In this document: piece by piece, positions 1 to 8,522 of the stretch
Position numbering within the stretch: position 1 is the first letter of the stretch
Layout: every line of letters begins with the position of its first letter
DNA from: Planctomycetota bacterium
GTDB lineage: Bacteria > Planctomycetota > Planctomycetia > Pirellulales > Pirellulaceae
Assembly: GCA_026692865.1 (NCBI GenBank)
Contig: JAPLNI010000059.1
Coordinates: forward strand, 98,529 to 162,528
Length of the DNA: 64,000 bases
Direction: 5' to 3'
The notes under the pieces: model-generated
Database searches by the model: none
What the model was told of the DNA's origin: nothing
What the model saw: only the letters and a program-made list of their open reading frames with translations
Translations under genes and position numbers: made by a program

Positions 1-33
1 GTGCGAATTCAAAAGTGAGAAACGTGAATAGCC

Positions 34-966
34 ATGCAACCGCGATCGATATTCCAGTTCATTCCGTTACTCGTTCGTCTCTACGACCGATTCAACTCTG
101 ATAAACAGCAAGGCAGACTTGAGTATTGGACGGTTTGGTTTGCTGTAAGTGGTTTTCTTGTGCACCTTGCACTCATAGCATTAGCGCGATCGGTACCGTC
201 CTTGAATTCTGGTTTACTGTCGAACTTAGACCGTAACTACCTTCACGCGGTTTATACCCCGTTCAGCTTCATTCTGTTCTACGAAGTTTTGCTGTTAGTA
301 TTTGCTCTGCCTCGGTCACACACAAGCGCGATTAGGATGCAATACGAAATCATGTCGCTGATCGTAATCCGCCGTGTTTTTAAAGACATTGGTGAGTTTC
401 GTGATCCATCGACATGGTTGTCCCAAATCGATGCATCGACGATGGTTTTAATGGACATGGTCGCAGCCATCATCATGTTCTCGCTAGTAGCTTTGTTTCG
501 ACGGGTCAGCCTCACCGTAAATCACTCGCCACCCCACGGGGATTTGCACAAGTTTATTGCGATCAAAAAATCGGTAGCCGTGCTACTTCTTGTTGTTTTG
601 ATTGGGCTCGCAACATATAACGTTTTTCACTGGGCTTCGGGTGTTCTTGCCACGTCGCATGCAACGGAAGGAGCGGCAAAGGATCTTGACTACTTTTTCT
701 TTCCTGCATTCTTTGAGTTCATGATCTTCACAGACATCTTCCTCCTGATCATTTCAATTCCGTTTTTCGAAAGATATGAATACGTCATCCGTAATGCGGG
801 GTTTGTAATTTCGACGGTCCTTCTGAGGTTCTCACTTTCCACGCCTAAGCCATATGATTTGGTAGTGGGACTTGTCGCTATCGTTTACGGCCTGTGTGTG
901 CTAAGCGTGTTTTCATACGCTACGCACATACAATCCGATCGCATAAAAGACAGCCATGACCAATAG
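34..966 (+). CDS. Multi-pass membrane protein of unknown function
   Basis: I do not recognise this 310-residue protein. It has about six to seven hydrophobic segments (for example around residues 38-52, 73-90, 137-155, 178-195, 222-242 and 275-293) separated by short charged loops, so it should sit in the cytoplasmic membrane. No catalytic motif, signal peptide cleavage site or repeat is visible. The ATG start has no strong ribosome site. It begins near the window edge, so upstream partners cannot be seen. The next gene on the same strand is also an unrecognised membrane protein, about 410 bases on. It is a real gene by length and composition; function is open. Confidence 0.7.
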   Translation: MQPRSIFQFIPLLVRLYDRFNSDKQQGRLEYWTVWFAVSGFLVHLALIALARSVPSLNSGLLSNLDRNYLHAVYTPFSFILFYEVLLLVFALPRSHTSAIRMQYEIMSLIVIRRVFKDIGEFRDPSTWLSQIDASTMVLMDMVAAIIMFSLVALFRRVSLTVNHSPPHGDLHKFIAIKKSVAVLLLVVLIGLATYNVFHWASGVLATSHATEGAAKDLDYFFFPAFFEFMIFTDIFLLIISIPFFERYEYVIRNAGFVISTVLLRFSLSTPKPYDLVVGLVAIVYGLCVLSVFSYATHIQSDRIKDSHDQ

Positions 967-1380
967 TCAAATCTCAGCAAAGGAGGAATCGGTGAAACCA
1001 TACTGGTCAACGGAAAGTGCCTCAAGGAAACGTACCGTAGGTCGACTCGCGGTCTTGGAATTTGCTTCCTTTTTAGTGCCGCAGGCACGATAGTTGCCTG
1101 CCCGAGACGACAGGACCGCAAAGGATCTAAGTGTATCAAGCCTCGGAAGAGCGATAGCATGTAACAAGTGTTGTGCCTACAACTTGAAAAAGTCTAAGCG
1201 AGATTGTGCCTCTTTCGGAAGTGTTTTGTTAACGTCTTGAGGCACTGGGCTTTGTCTTGGATAGAATTCGGTTATCGACTGAATACATGATCTTCAAGAT
1301 TTTACCTCGATTTTTCTGCCCTCAAGACGCACTGGATCACTCAATTGCAATCCTCTGGAAATCGTCCAACAATAGGCGGG
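967..1380. other. Intergenic region, nothing clear
   Basis: About 410 bases between two membrane protein genes. Short reading frames on both strands look like chance. I see no RNA gene, clear promoter or repeat here. Confidence 0.4.
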
Positions 1381-1926
1381 ATGTTGCTACAGCACGTAAT
1401 CGTATTTTTGATTTGCATTGTATTTCCCGGGCTTGTAACCATGATCATTCCGGCGACGTGGATAACGTTCGATCGAAATGAACAAGGAGTGCGATGTAAA
1501 ACCTACACATGCGTGTTCTTTATTGTGCCTTTCAAGGTCCAACAAGTTGATCCAGTTACAGAGATCTCGCAGCGCGAACATTCGGGAAGAACTGAGAAGC
1601 AGCACAAATTGGGTCGCACGACGAATAAAATCGTTGAAGTCCAAGGTGAAGGTTTTTTAACGATTCATGGAGTCGATGAGCAGTTCATAGAAATAAGTGT
1701 TTCGCCTGCCAGTTTGGAGAGTGTTGCCGCACGGTGCAACGAGTTCTTGAGTTCGAACAATCAATCATCCACAATCGTCTTCACGATTCCGAACTGGAAA
1801 TTTGGCGTCCTGATGGGCGGCACTCTTACATCGTTGACGTTGTTATTTGTCGTTGGTTATACGCTGGGATTTTTGAAGTTAATTTTTACCGGCCTAAAGC
1901 AAATCTTTGTAAGCGCTAGCCCATAA
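1381..1926 (+). CDS. Small membrane protein, unknown function
   Basis: A 181-residue protein starting at an ATG. It has a hydrophobic segment at about residues 3-23, a soluble middle part of about 110 residues rich in Thr, Glu and Ser, and a second hydrophobic segment at about residues 143-170. This suggests two membrane passes with the middle domain on one side. The middle domain is not recognised. An in-frame TTG at 1345 could add 12 residues, but the ATG puts the first membrane segment right at the N-terminus, which I prefer. Function unknown. Confidence 0.55.
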   Translation: MLLQHVIVFLICIVFPGLVTMIIPATWITFDRNEQGVRCKTYTCVFFIVPFKVQQVDPVTEISQREHSGRTEKQHKLGRTTNKIVEVQGEGFLTIHGVDEQFIEISVSPASLESVAARCNEFLSSNNQSSTIVFTIPNWKFGVLMGGTLTSLTLLFVVGYTLGFLKLIFTGLKQIFVSASP

Positions 1927-2124
1927 AATGAGCTGGACCCTTCGTTATCATTTTATCGCGATGATGATCGTAGTAACAATTATCTGCAACACGTCGATAA
2001 AACAATTACCGTCATTCGCTGCGACTCTAGACTGAAGTATTTCAGAACAGGTCTTTCGGGAGAATGTTTTTAGCAAGTCAAATGAGCCTATTCGCATACG
2101 ATAGATGACCGGATTCACTTAAGT

Positions 2125-3300
2125 TCATTTTACCTCGACGGGTGATGCACTTTTATTTTGGTAGACTGATTGTTTTGGCGGTTCCAATGCGTACTCCGTT
2201 GACAGTTGTTCAAACTTCTTCAACCAGGAGGCCGTAATTGCTTCTCCGAGGTTCGGTGATTTTAGGCACAGCAATTGTTCGCTCGTTTTTCCCCAGTAGA
2301 AGCTAATCCAGCCATGGGCGATTTCTTCTGACTCTCGCACGAATGTCACCAGTTCTTCTTCGGTACATGCCAGTGGAAACATCTCTTCAATGACAATCGG
2401 CTTTCCTAAGTCATATGCCTTTAACGCCTTAACAGCCTTGTCGATTTCATTTTTCTTTGGATAGAAGTGCACGGATACAAAATCAAGGCGATTTCCGGCG
2501 CGGCTGGAATGAAACAACGGCTTGCCGCCACCAAAAACGAAAATCCACGGAATTTCACCGACGGTAATCATGTGTTTCGGATCGTGCTTGCGAATGGCAT
2601 CGACCATTTTATTCACCCATGCATCGGCCACCGCATCGCGTGCACGTCCTTGTAAAGAAAGCGAAATTCGTTGGACAAAATGCTTCCCTGCAAGCTCACC
2701 GGCTAACCAATCTGTGGCTGGTTCTTCTCCTGGTAGGATCGGTTCGTTCATGAGGTCGTAACAAAAGATCGCTGGGCTATCCTTGCACACATGAGCAACG
2801 CTCTCCCAGAATTTTCCGTGAACCGACCAACGATCCGCTTCATCCAATTCGTCATACCACGAAGGAATGTTTTGCTTGTGGTAACATGCAAGTCCTGTAA
2901 CATCCAGGTACAACCCAATGTCCTCAGCTAATTGAACTAACTTGGCAAGTTGGGCTAAGGCAGCAGCGTTGGGTGTGTCGCGAGCGTCCATGAACTTTCC
3001 TACTTGCAAGTGGATCCTGACACAATTGCAACCTAAGGACTTTATCTCTTGAAAGTCCTCGACGACCGTTTCCCATTCGTCGATCCAGTACTCGTCGAGT
3101 AATCGACCGCTCGAATCATGATCGTAGTTCACACCCCATGCTCGCCAAGGGACAGGTGGATTCCCGCGAACAAACCTGTGGCCATCTTCACTGACGCGAA
3201 TAGGCGTCAGTGGCTCGGCAATCGCGGGGGTAACTGCAACTGCGACGATGACTATGATTAGGACGCGACAGCACCAGGTTGTGAATTGATTGGAGCTCAT
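2125..3300 (-). CDS. Secreted glycoside hydrolase, GH5/cellulase-like
   Basis: A 391-residue protein with a Sec signal peptide (hydrophobic stretch near residues 10-27 ending in AIA). It reads as a GH5-type TIM barrel: an RIHL motif near a CNCVRIH strand, an LMNEP motif carrying the likely acid/base Glu, and a late IVIEEMF strand carrying the likely nucleophile Glu. Such enzymes cut beta-1,4-glucans or mannans; the exact substrate cannot be told. The chosen ATG follows an AAGGA ribosome site; an upstream ATG at 3324 would add 8 residues. It lies just downstream of a sulfatase on the same strand (88 bases apart), so both may act on one sulfated polysaccharide in the periplasm. Confidence 0.75.
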   Translation of the reverse strand: MSSNQFTTWCCRVLIIVIVAVAVTPAIAEPLTPIRVSEDGHRFVRGNPPVPWRAWGVNYDHDSSGRLLDEYWIDEWETVVEDFQEIKSLGCNCVRIHLQVGKFMDARDTPNAAALAQLAKLVQLAEDIGLYLDVTGLACYHKQNIPSWYDELDEADRWSVHGKFWESVAHVCKDSPAIFCYDLMNEPILPGEEPATDWLAGELAGKHFVQRISLSLQGRARDAVADAWVNKMVDAIRKHDPKHMITVGEIPWIFVFGGGKPLFHSSRAGNRLDFVSVHFYPKKNEIDKAVKALKAYDLGKPIVIEEMFPLACTEEELVTFVRESEEIAHGWISFYWGKTSEQLLCLKSPNLGEAITASWLKKFEQLSTEYALEPPKQSVYQNKSASPVEVK

Positions 3301-3388
3301 TTTTGTCCTTGCGATGCATTGCACCTATCTATTGAATCGGACCATAAACATCGTAGCGACTACCGAGTAGTGCCAAAGTTTATTTATT

Positions 3389-5071
3389 TTACTTACTCTT
3401 CAAATCATCTTTCGAGGGCATCCAGATAACGCCGACACGCCGCGCCCAAGTTTCCCAATCGTCCACCATTTTCTTGATTCTTTCGGGGGACTTTTCAGCG
3501 AGGTCGTTTAACTCGCAGCGATCCTCGGCCAAATTGTAAAGCTCCCACTTAAGCTCATGCGGCATTCGCTTGGAGAAGACAGCTTTCCAGTCGCCTTGTC
3601 GCAGCCCATGAGCCTCTTGATGATCAAAACCGATTGTTCGCGTCGGTAGTTTTTCGCCCCGCATCGCTGGCATCAGGCTTGTACCTTCGATCGGGGTAAC
3701 GTTGTGTCCCTCGCGTGTTGATGGATATTTGGCTCCCGTGATTTCGATCAGCGTTGGCATCACATCCATCAAGTGAGCGGGATCATTGACCCAATTTTCT
3801 TGTTTGCCAATTCCTTTCGGCCAATGTGCGATGAAGGGCGTGCTTATCCCACCCTCGTGCGTAAAGTGTTTATAAAGTCGAAACGGGGTGTTCCCGAGAT
3901 TTGCCCAAGCGCTTCCATAAGATTGGTGAGTTCCACGACCGCCAATATTTCGAATTCCTTCGCCTGTTTGCATCGTAGTAGTCCCTTTGCGTGAGTCGCC
4001 ATCGAAACCAAAGGGGCCCCACTCGTAACATGCACCATTGTCACTGAGAAAAAGTATCAGCGTGTTGTCGAGACTATTTGTTTTGCGAAGGTGATCGACA
4101 ATCTTTCCAACGCCCGTGTCGACTCCTTCGACCATCGCAGCGAACACAGCCATGCGACGCGCAAGATCCAACTGCCGCTCTTTATCGAGTGAATCCCACG
4201 CGGGATTTTCTTGTCCTGGAAAGCCATTTGCTATGTCATCACGATCAACAGGAACAATTGATCGGGGAGAAAGCTTCCATTGCGGGCCGCTTGCTAAACC
4301 TAGCTTCTTCATCCGTTCGAATCGTTCTTCACGCAGTACATCCCATCCCCGCCGATAGATGGCATCGTACTTGTCTGCGCGTTCCGCTGGCGCTTGCACA
4401 GGAAAATGGGGTGAGGAATGCCCGAGGAATACGAACCACGGTTGATTACTGCTCTGGCCTTGTCTGATGAATTCTAAAGCGTATTCATTGAAGACGTCGG
4501 TTGCGTAATAATCATGTGCGGGCGGAGCGATTTCTTTTTTACGATCCTCGGGTAATCGAATGTTGTAATCGGCATCGTATTGATCGTGCGAATGTTCGCG
4601 GGTGTAGCCGTAAAATTCATCAAAGCCTCTTTTGATCGGCCCTGTTTCTTGATGCATGTGCCATTTGCCAACATAGTAGCAGCCATATCCCGCCGGCTTT
4701 AATACTTCAGCGATCGTTGCACATTGATCGCTGAGTCGTCCTAGATATCCTGGACCACGTTTCGCATTCGGTTTGTCACTCGTAAAGTCACCGATGCCGG
4801 CTTGGGTGGGGTACAGACCTGTCATCAAGGAAGCTCGACTGGGACAGCATCTTGCCGAGTTATAGAGCTGTGAAAAACGCACACCGGCTGTAGCCAACGC
4901 ATCAATGTTTGGGGTTCTGATTTCGCCTCCATAACAACCCAAGTCGGAGTAGCCTAAGTCATCGGCGAGAATCACGATGATATTGGGCTTCTCTGCTGCG
5001 TATGCAAAACTAGATGCAAGTGTGGCAAAGATAAAGGATAAAATTCTTCCGTGCTGCATAAAGGGAATCAT
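3389..5071 (-). CDS. Secreted arylsulfatase (formylglycine type)
   Basis: A 560-residue sulfatase of the alkaline phosphatase fold, with an N-terminal signal peptide ending near residue 26. The metal-binding ADDLGYSD motif follows directly, and the C-x-P-S-R formylglycine motif is at residues 75-79, with the two cysteines adjacent. The later SDNGA motif is also present. The Cys must be oxidised by an FGE or anSME enzyme, not present in this window. It is closely like the sulfatase at 15385-17106, with the same NSARCCP/NTARCCP environment and a C-terminal end with WARRVGVIWMPS versus WSNRVGVIAWKP. The start could also be ATG 5059 or TTG 5107. Likely removes sulfate esters from polysaccharides together with the adjacent GH5-like enzyme. 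Confidence 0.88.
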   Translation of the reverse strand: MIPFMQHGRILSFIFATLASSFAYAAEKPNIIVILADDLGYSDLGCYGGEIRTPNIDALATAGVRFSQLYNSARCCPSRASLMTGLYPTQAGIGDFTSDKPNAKRGPGYLGRLSDQCATIAEVLKPAGYGCYYVGKWHMHQETGPIKRGFDEFYGYTREHSHDQYDADYNIRLPEDRKKEIAPPAHDYYATDVFNEYALEFIRQGQSSNQPWFVFLGHSSPHFPVQAPAERADKYDAIYRRGWDVLREERFERMKKLGLASGPQWKLSPRSIVPVDRDDIANGFPGQENPAWDSLDKERQLDLARRMAVFAAMVEGVDTGVGKIVDHLRKTNSLDNTLILFLSDNGACYEWGPFGFDGDSRKGTTTMQTGEGIRNIGGRGTHQSYGSAWANLGNTPFRLYKHFTHEGGISTPFIAHWPKGIGKQENWVNDPAHLMDVMPTLIEITGAKYPSTREGHNVTPIEGTSLMPAMRGEKLPTRTIGFDHQEAHGLRQGDWKAVFSKRMPHELKWELYNLAEDRCELNDLAEKSPERIKKMVDDWETWARRVGVIWMPSKDDLKSK

Positions 5072-5365
5072 GAGTGTTGGTGGTAATCTTCTCAATGTAA
5101 TCAGCAAAAATGACGTTTGATGTAGAGTAGATTACTTATTGGGAAGTTAGTTTCGAAAGCAAGAAATGACTTTGAACCGGCGACGGTTTAAACGATCAAC
5201 AACTCTCATTCTACCGAAAACACGAGTGCCGTTTGGATTGAATGATTCATTCTCGACAAAAGATTGATCGGGATTGGTTGTATCAGTCTTATTGACAAAC
5301 TATTTCCGATTCCAATAGACCAACGGTTGTAACCGAAATTATGGGTTGAAAGTTGGTTGTGCAAT

Positions 5366-6259
5366 TTACTTTTGCGTGGCGAGCGTTTTCGCGGTCTGCA
5401 TTGCTACTTTACTCAGTCCAACCATCGAATTGCAGATGATCAAATTTGAATTGTTATCTGGCCCCATAGTCAGCGAAGCGAGTTCGGAGGCGTGACGGCC
5501 GCCTACGATAAAAACGGTCTTGTTTACCTGGGCTACCTCGGCGAGTTTTAGAACTTCGGCTCGATGGCTGTTACTACGTAATGGTTCGGAAATGCTGAGC
5601 CACAAGAGGCTTGGTTGTTCATCGATGACAGCATCTGCTAAAACATCCAGTGGGGTATTGGGGCCCAAGTTAGTCTCATTAAATTCAGCCTCCTGTAAGA
5701 CTAGGGAAGCCATGAGGGTTGGCAGGAAATATACTTCACCGCTCATGGCGCCACCGATAGCTACGGGAGCATCTTCATCCGGCGTTCCAACCGAAAGTCG
5801 CAACTGATTCAACGCTCTTTCGCAGAGGATCGTCGCGCGGTGCTCAATAAAAATAGCTCGCTTGTCATGTGGCCAGCGCTCACCAATATGTTTCAGAGCC
5901 ATCGCGATCGGACCATCACACAATTCGGCGACGCTCATCCCTGACGCAAACAACCACTGCATCAATCCAGTAACCGCAGTAGCATGACCCTCTTCCAAAA
6001 CATGAATCATATCTTCGATTGGAGAATTGGAGCGGACCTGTTCCAGGACGCGATCCATTCCCAGCAGTTCTGGCTCAACAAGATTCGCGTGCGTAGCTCG
6101 AACATAGCGAATCGCTTCAGAGACAGGGATACGCCGGTGCCCACCGCGCGTGCGATATACTCCCAAGTCGCCGGTGTCGAACAATCGACGAACGGACGAC
6201 TCACTTAGACCGAGTGCTCTGGCGAATTCGGATGTGGATAGGGTGCGGACTGCTGACAT
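5366..6259 (-). CDS. CarH/LitR-like MerR-B12-domain transcription regulator
   Basis: A 297-residue protein with an N-terminal MerR/excisionase-type winged helix (residues 8-55, including TRGGHRRIP), a four-helix B12-cap domain and a C-terminal Rossmann-type cobalamin-binding domain. CarH and LitR use adenosylcobalamin to sense light and repress carotenoid genes. The Wx9EH motif that caps the adenosyl group in CarH is present (W129, E139, H140), and the NLGPNTPL strand of the B12 fold is kept. The E-x-H-x-x-G cobalt-ligand motif is changed to E175-V-Y177-F-L-P, so the lower histidine ligand is Tyr. It is divergent from the rhodopsin-carotenoid operon. I chose the ATG at 6259 because the DNA-binding domain starts there; an extension to 6418 is possible. 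Family membership is clear; light and B12 response is not proven. Confidence 0.82.
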   Translation of the reverse strand: MSAVRTLSTSEFARALGLSESSVRRLFDTGDLGVYRTRGGHRRIPVSEAIRYVRATHANLVEPELLGMDRVLEQVRSNSPIEDMIHVLEEGHATAVTGLMQWLFASGMSVAELCDGPIAMALKHIGERWPHDKRAIFIEHRATILCERALNQLRLSVGTPDEDAPVAIGGAMSGEVYFLPTLMASLVLQEAEFNETNLGPNTPLDVLADAVIDEQPSLLWLSISEPLRSNSHRAEVLKLAEVAQVNKTVFIVGGRHASELASLTMGPDNNSNLIICNSMVGLSKVAMQTAKTLATQK

Positions 6260-6435
6260 ATTCGGAATAGATTTGGTAAATTCAACCAGTATCTGAGATT
6301 TTGACCAAAAGGAAAAATCTTTTAAAATTTTTAACTTCTTCACATCGGATTTCATTAGGGAAACTGCCAAAACTATCTCGGGAAAACTGAATAACTGGAA
6401 AGTTCTCGAAAAAAACATTTAGCGGGAACCAAAAT

Positions 6436-6449
6436 CACCTTGACAGGTG
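6436..6449. promoter_or_regulatory. Inverted repeat with TTGACA, candidate operator/promoter
   Basis: CACCT-TGAC-AGGTG is a 5-base inverted repeat around a 4-base centre, and it contains a TTGACA (6440-6445) resembling a -35 box. It lies in the divergent region between the CarH-like regulator and the rhodopsin gene. No good -10 box is seen 17 bases downstream. An operator for the adjacent regulator is an inference from position. Confidence 0.35.
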
Positions 6450-6503
6450 CGGACAATACCACGCCGGTGCGTGTTGGTAGTTTTTAGCTTGCCATGCCGG
6501 ACA

Positions 6504-6529
6504 CCCACGTAGGGGGATCTCCCCGTGGG
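6504..6529 (+). promoter_or_regulatory. Stem-loop in rhodopsin 5' leader
   Basis: CCCACG (6504-6509) pairs with CGTGGG (6524-6529), and an inner GGG/CCC stem extends it. It lies 35 bases before the rhodopsin ATG and is not followed by a T run, so it is more likely an mRNA-stabilising or regulatory leader structure, or an operator, than a terminator. Confidence 0.4.
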
Positions 6530-6564
6530 ATGGTTGCGTTTCTTTCACTCAAAGGGTTTTTCCA

Positions 6565-7419
6565 ATGCTCGAGTCGATATCAGTGTTGGCCGCAGGTATG
6601 CCTGACCTGTCGGTCTTTCAGTTTTCCATCGTGGATAACATTTTCTCCATGACGGTCGCCACCATGGGGGCTGCGGCGATCTTCTTGTTCCTCTCAAGAT
6701 CGTCGGTAGACGAGGCATACCGACCAGCACTTTTGGTCAGTGGCTTGGTAGTTTCAATCGCTTGTTACCACTACTTTATGATCCGTCACTCCTGGCAAGG
6801 TGCGTTTGTTTTAGCCGACGGAGGCTACAAAGGATCGGGAGCAGCGTTCAACGACTTCTATCGATACGCTGACTGGATTTTGACCGTTCCATTGTTGATG
6901 GTTGAATTAGTAGCCGTTCTGCGATTGCAAGCAGGCAAAGCCACGTCGTTGCTGACGCGATTAGTGATCGCGGCCGCTTTGATGATTGCCTTAGGGTATC
7001 CCGGAGAAGTCATTTCCAGTCCTGAAGGTTGGAGTGCACGGGTCATGTGGGGTGTACTTTCGTCGATCCCATTCTTCTACATTCTGTTTGTGCTTTGGGT
7101 CGAGTTGACGAATTCGCTTGACACACAACCAGCTGCTGCACGTAGGTTGATCGAAATTGCACGTTTGGTGTTACTCATCACTTGGGCCGTGTATCCAATC
7201 GCTTACGCATTTGGAGGAACGATGACTGCTTTGGAAGCAAAGGCGGGCGGCAATGTTGATCCATCAGGGATCGTTGCGTTGCAAGTCGGTTATGCGATCG
7301 CCGATATGACTGCAAAAGCCGGCTTCGGTATGTTGATTTACTTCATCGCGCGAGCCAAGAGCAAGGGAAGTTACGGTAACGCGTTAGGCGAAACCGCGGG
7401 TGCTTCTGTCATTGCTTAG
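6565..7419 (+). CDS. Proton-pump-type microbial rhodopsin
   Basis: A 284-residue seven-helix opsin. Helix C reads RYADWILTVPLLMVE, giving the outward proton-pump triad D103, T107 and E114 (proteorhodopsin D97, T101, E108), with R100 before it. H69 matches the proteorhodopsin His75 that pairs with the counterion. K251 in helix G (GYAIADMTAKAG) is the retinal Schiff-base lysine. L111 at the tuning position (proteorhodopsin 105) predicts green absorption. G163 in WGVLSSIPF of helix E appears to match the glycine that leaves room for a carotenoid antenna in xanthorhodopsin; that is inference. It pumps protons out across the cytoplasmic membrane in light. The next genes make its retinal. An AAAGGG sequence lies about 8 bases before the ATG. 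Confidence 0.95.
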   Translation: MLESISVLAAGMPDLSVFQFSIVDNIFSMTVATMGAAAIFLFLSRSSVDEAYRPALLVSGLVVSIACYHYFMIRHSWQGAFVLADGGYKGSGAAFNDFYRYADWILTVPLLMVELVAVLRLQAGKATSLLTRLVIAAALMIALGYPGEVISSPEGWSARVMWGVLSSIPFFYILFVLWVELTNSLDTQPAAARRLIEIARLVLLITWAVYPIAYAFGGTMTALEAKAGGNVDPSGIVALQVGYAIADMTAKAGFGMLIYFIARAKSKGSYGNALGETAGASVIA

Positions 7420-7439
7420 TCTTTAGATTGGTAATCAGT

Positions 7440-7469
7440 GCGACCGCATGTCTCAAAGTATGCGGTTGC
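7440..7469 (+). promoter_or_regulatory. Stem-loop between rhodopsin and blh
   Basis: A 10-base stem (7440-7449 with 7460-7469, one G-T pair) closes a 10-base loop in the gap between the rhodopsin stop and the blh ATG. There is no clean T run after it, so it could be a leaky terminator, a processing site or a 3' stabiliser that lets the opsin be made in excess over the enzymes. Its presence argues against a blh start at the upstream in-frame TTG (7428). Confidence 0.5.
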
Positions 7470-7505
7470 CATAAGTTGTTAAGTTTTGCAGCCTCCGGTG
7501 CTCGA

Positions 7506-8522
7506 ATGATTCTCGCTTCCATCTACATTGCGATTTGCACTGCCTCGATCGGCAGCGTGTTCATGCTCGGAGCACCGGATTGGCGGGTTCTTGCATTACT
7601 TGCCGCCATATCCGTCGCAGTTGTTGGCGTTCCTCATGGCGGGTTGGATCATTGGGCAGGGAGGCGTTTGCTGTCGCGTCGTTTTTCGGACCGATGGTGG
7701 CTTGTGTTTTTCATTTCGTATCTCTCAGTCGCTGTAGGCTTCGCGGCATCTTGGATTGCTTTTCCTGTTCTAACTGTGCTTGTGTTTTTTATCGCCTCCG
7801 CTTGGCACTTTGGACGTGAAGATCACAAAGCAAACTTAAATGTCGGTAGCGGTCGCCAGCAAATCAAGATAATGCAAAAGGTGTTTGGGCACGTCCAATG
7901 TATGGCCGTGGGTGGGTTGGTGATATGGGTTCCCGCTCTCATGCGACCGGACGAGATGCTTTGGCTACTTCGTTCGATCATTCCTGCTTCTGGATCAGGT
8001 GGTGATGCTCAAGAGGTCGTTCTGTGGACACAATGGTTAAGCTTGATTCTCGTCCCGATCGCTGCGTTCGTAATTACCATAAATGTTTTGAGCGATCCTA
8101 ATGAATTGAAGCAATGGGTGCCGGTCGCAACAGTGGCGATTAGCGTTTTCACTCCGATCTTGTTGTCGTTTACGATCTTTTTTTGTGCTTGGCACTCTAT
8201 TCAAGGTCTACGTAGGCTTCAACGACGAGAGCGACTTACCAATATCCAATTTGCTTGGGCGACGTTTCCAATGTCGGCGATGGCCGTTGCTGGAATAGTG
8301 TTCATTGGGTGGTTCTTTCAAGATGCAACCTCGGCATTCGCAGTCGGGGAACAATCACCTGTTCTGCAAACATTGTTCATCGGATTATCCGCGATCGCGG
8401 TGCCTCATCTGTTATTGCATGAGATGGAAGATGGTGCGAGCTATTTAAGAAGCGACGGCATCCGGCAATCAGCGAATTCCTATGCGGATACGCTAAGGCT
8501 TCAAAAAGGAACTGCGTCATGA
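7506..8522 (+). CDS. blh: Brp/Blh-family beta-carotene 15,15'-dioxygenase
   Basis: A 338-residue, multi-pass membrane enzyme that cuts beta-carotene into two retinals, supplying the chromophore of the upstream rhodopsin. Family histidine motifs are visible: GVPHGGLDHW, WHFGREDH, WHSIQGL and VPHLLLHE; these His residues bind the catalytic iron. The first helix begins right after the chosen ATG; a TTG 78 bases upstream is in frame but lies before a stem-loop. Its end overlaps the crtY start by 4 bases (ATGA), so the two are translationally coupled. Product assignment is strong from motifs plus context. Confidence 0.9.
   Translation: MILASIYIAICTASIGSVFMLGAPDWRVLALLAAISVAVVGVPHGGLDHWAGRRLLSRRFSDRWWLVFFISYLSVAVGFAASWIAFPVLTVLVFFIASAWHFGREDHKANLNVGSGRQQIKIMQKVFGHVQCMAVGGLVIWVPALMRPDEMLWLLRSIIPASGSGGDAQEVVLWTQWLSLILVPIAAFVITINVLSDPNELKQWVPVATVAISVFTPILLSFTIFFCAWHSIQGLRRLQRRERLTNIQFAWATFPMSAMAVAGIVFIGWFFQDATSAFAVGEQSPVLQTLFIGLSAIAVPHLLLHEMEDGASYLRSDGIRQSANSYADTLRLQKGTAS

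Noticed and set aside
885..1167. Minus-strand frames of 91 and 66 codons near 1 kb
   Set aside because: They overlap the end of the first membrane protein gene and have no domain or ribosome site.
7428..7505. N-terminal extension of blh from a TTG start
   Set aside because: The region contains a strong stem-loop and encodes no conserved residues; the ATG at 7506 starts right at the first membrane helix.
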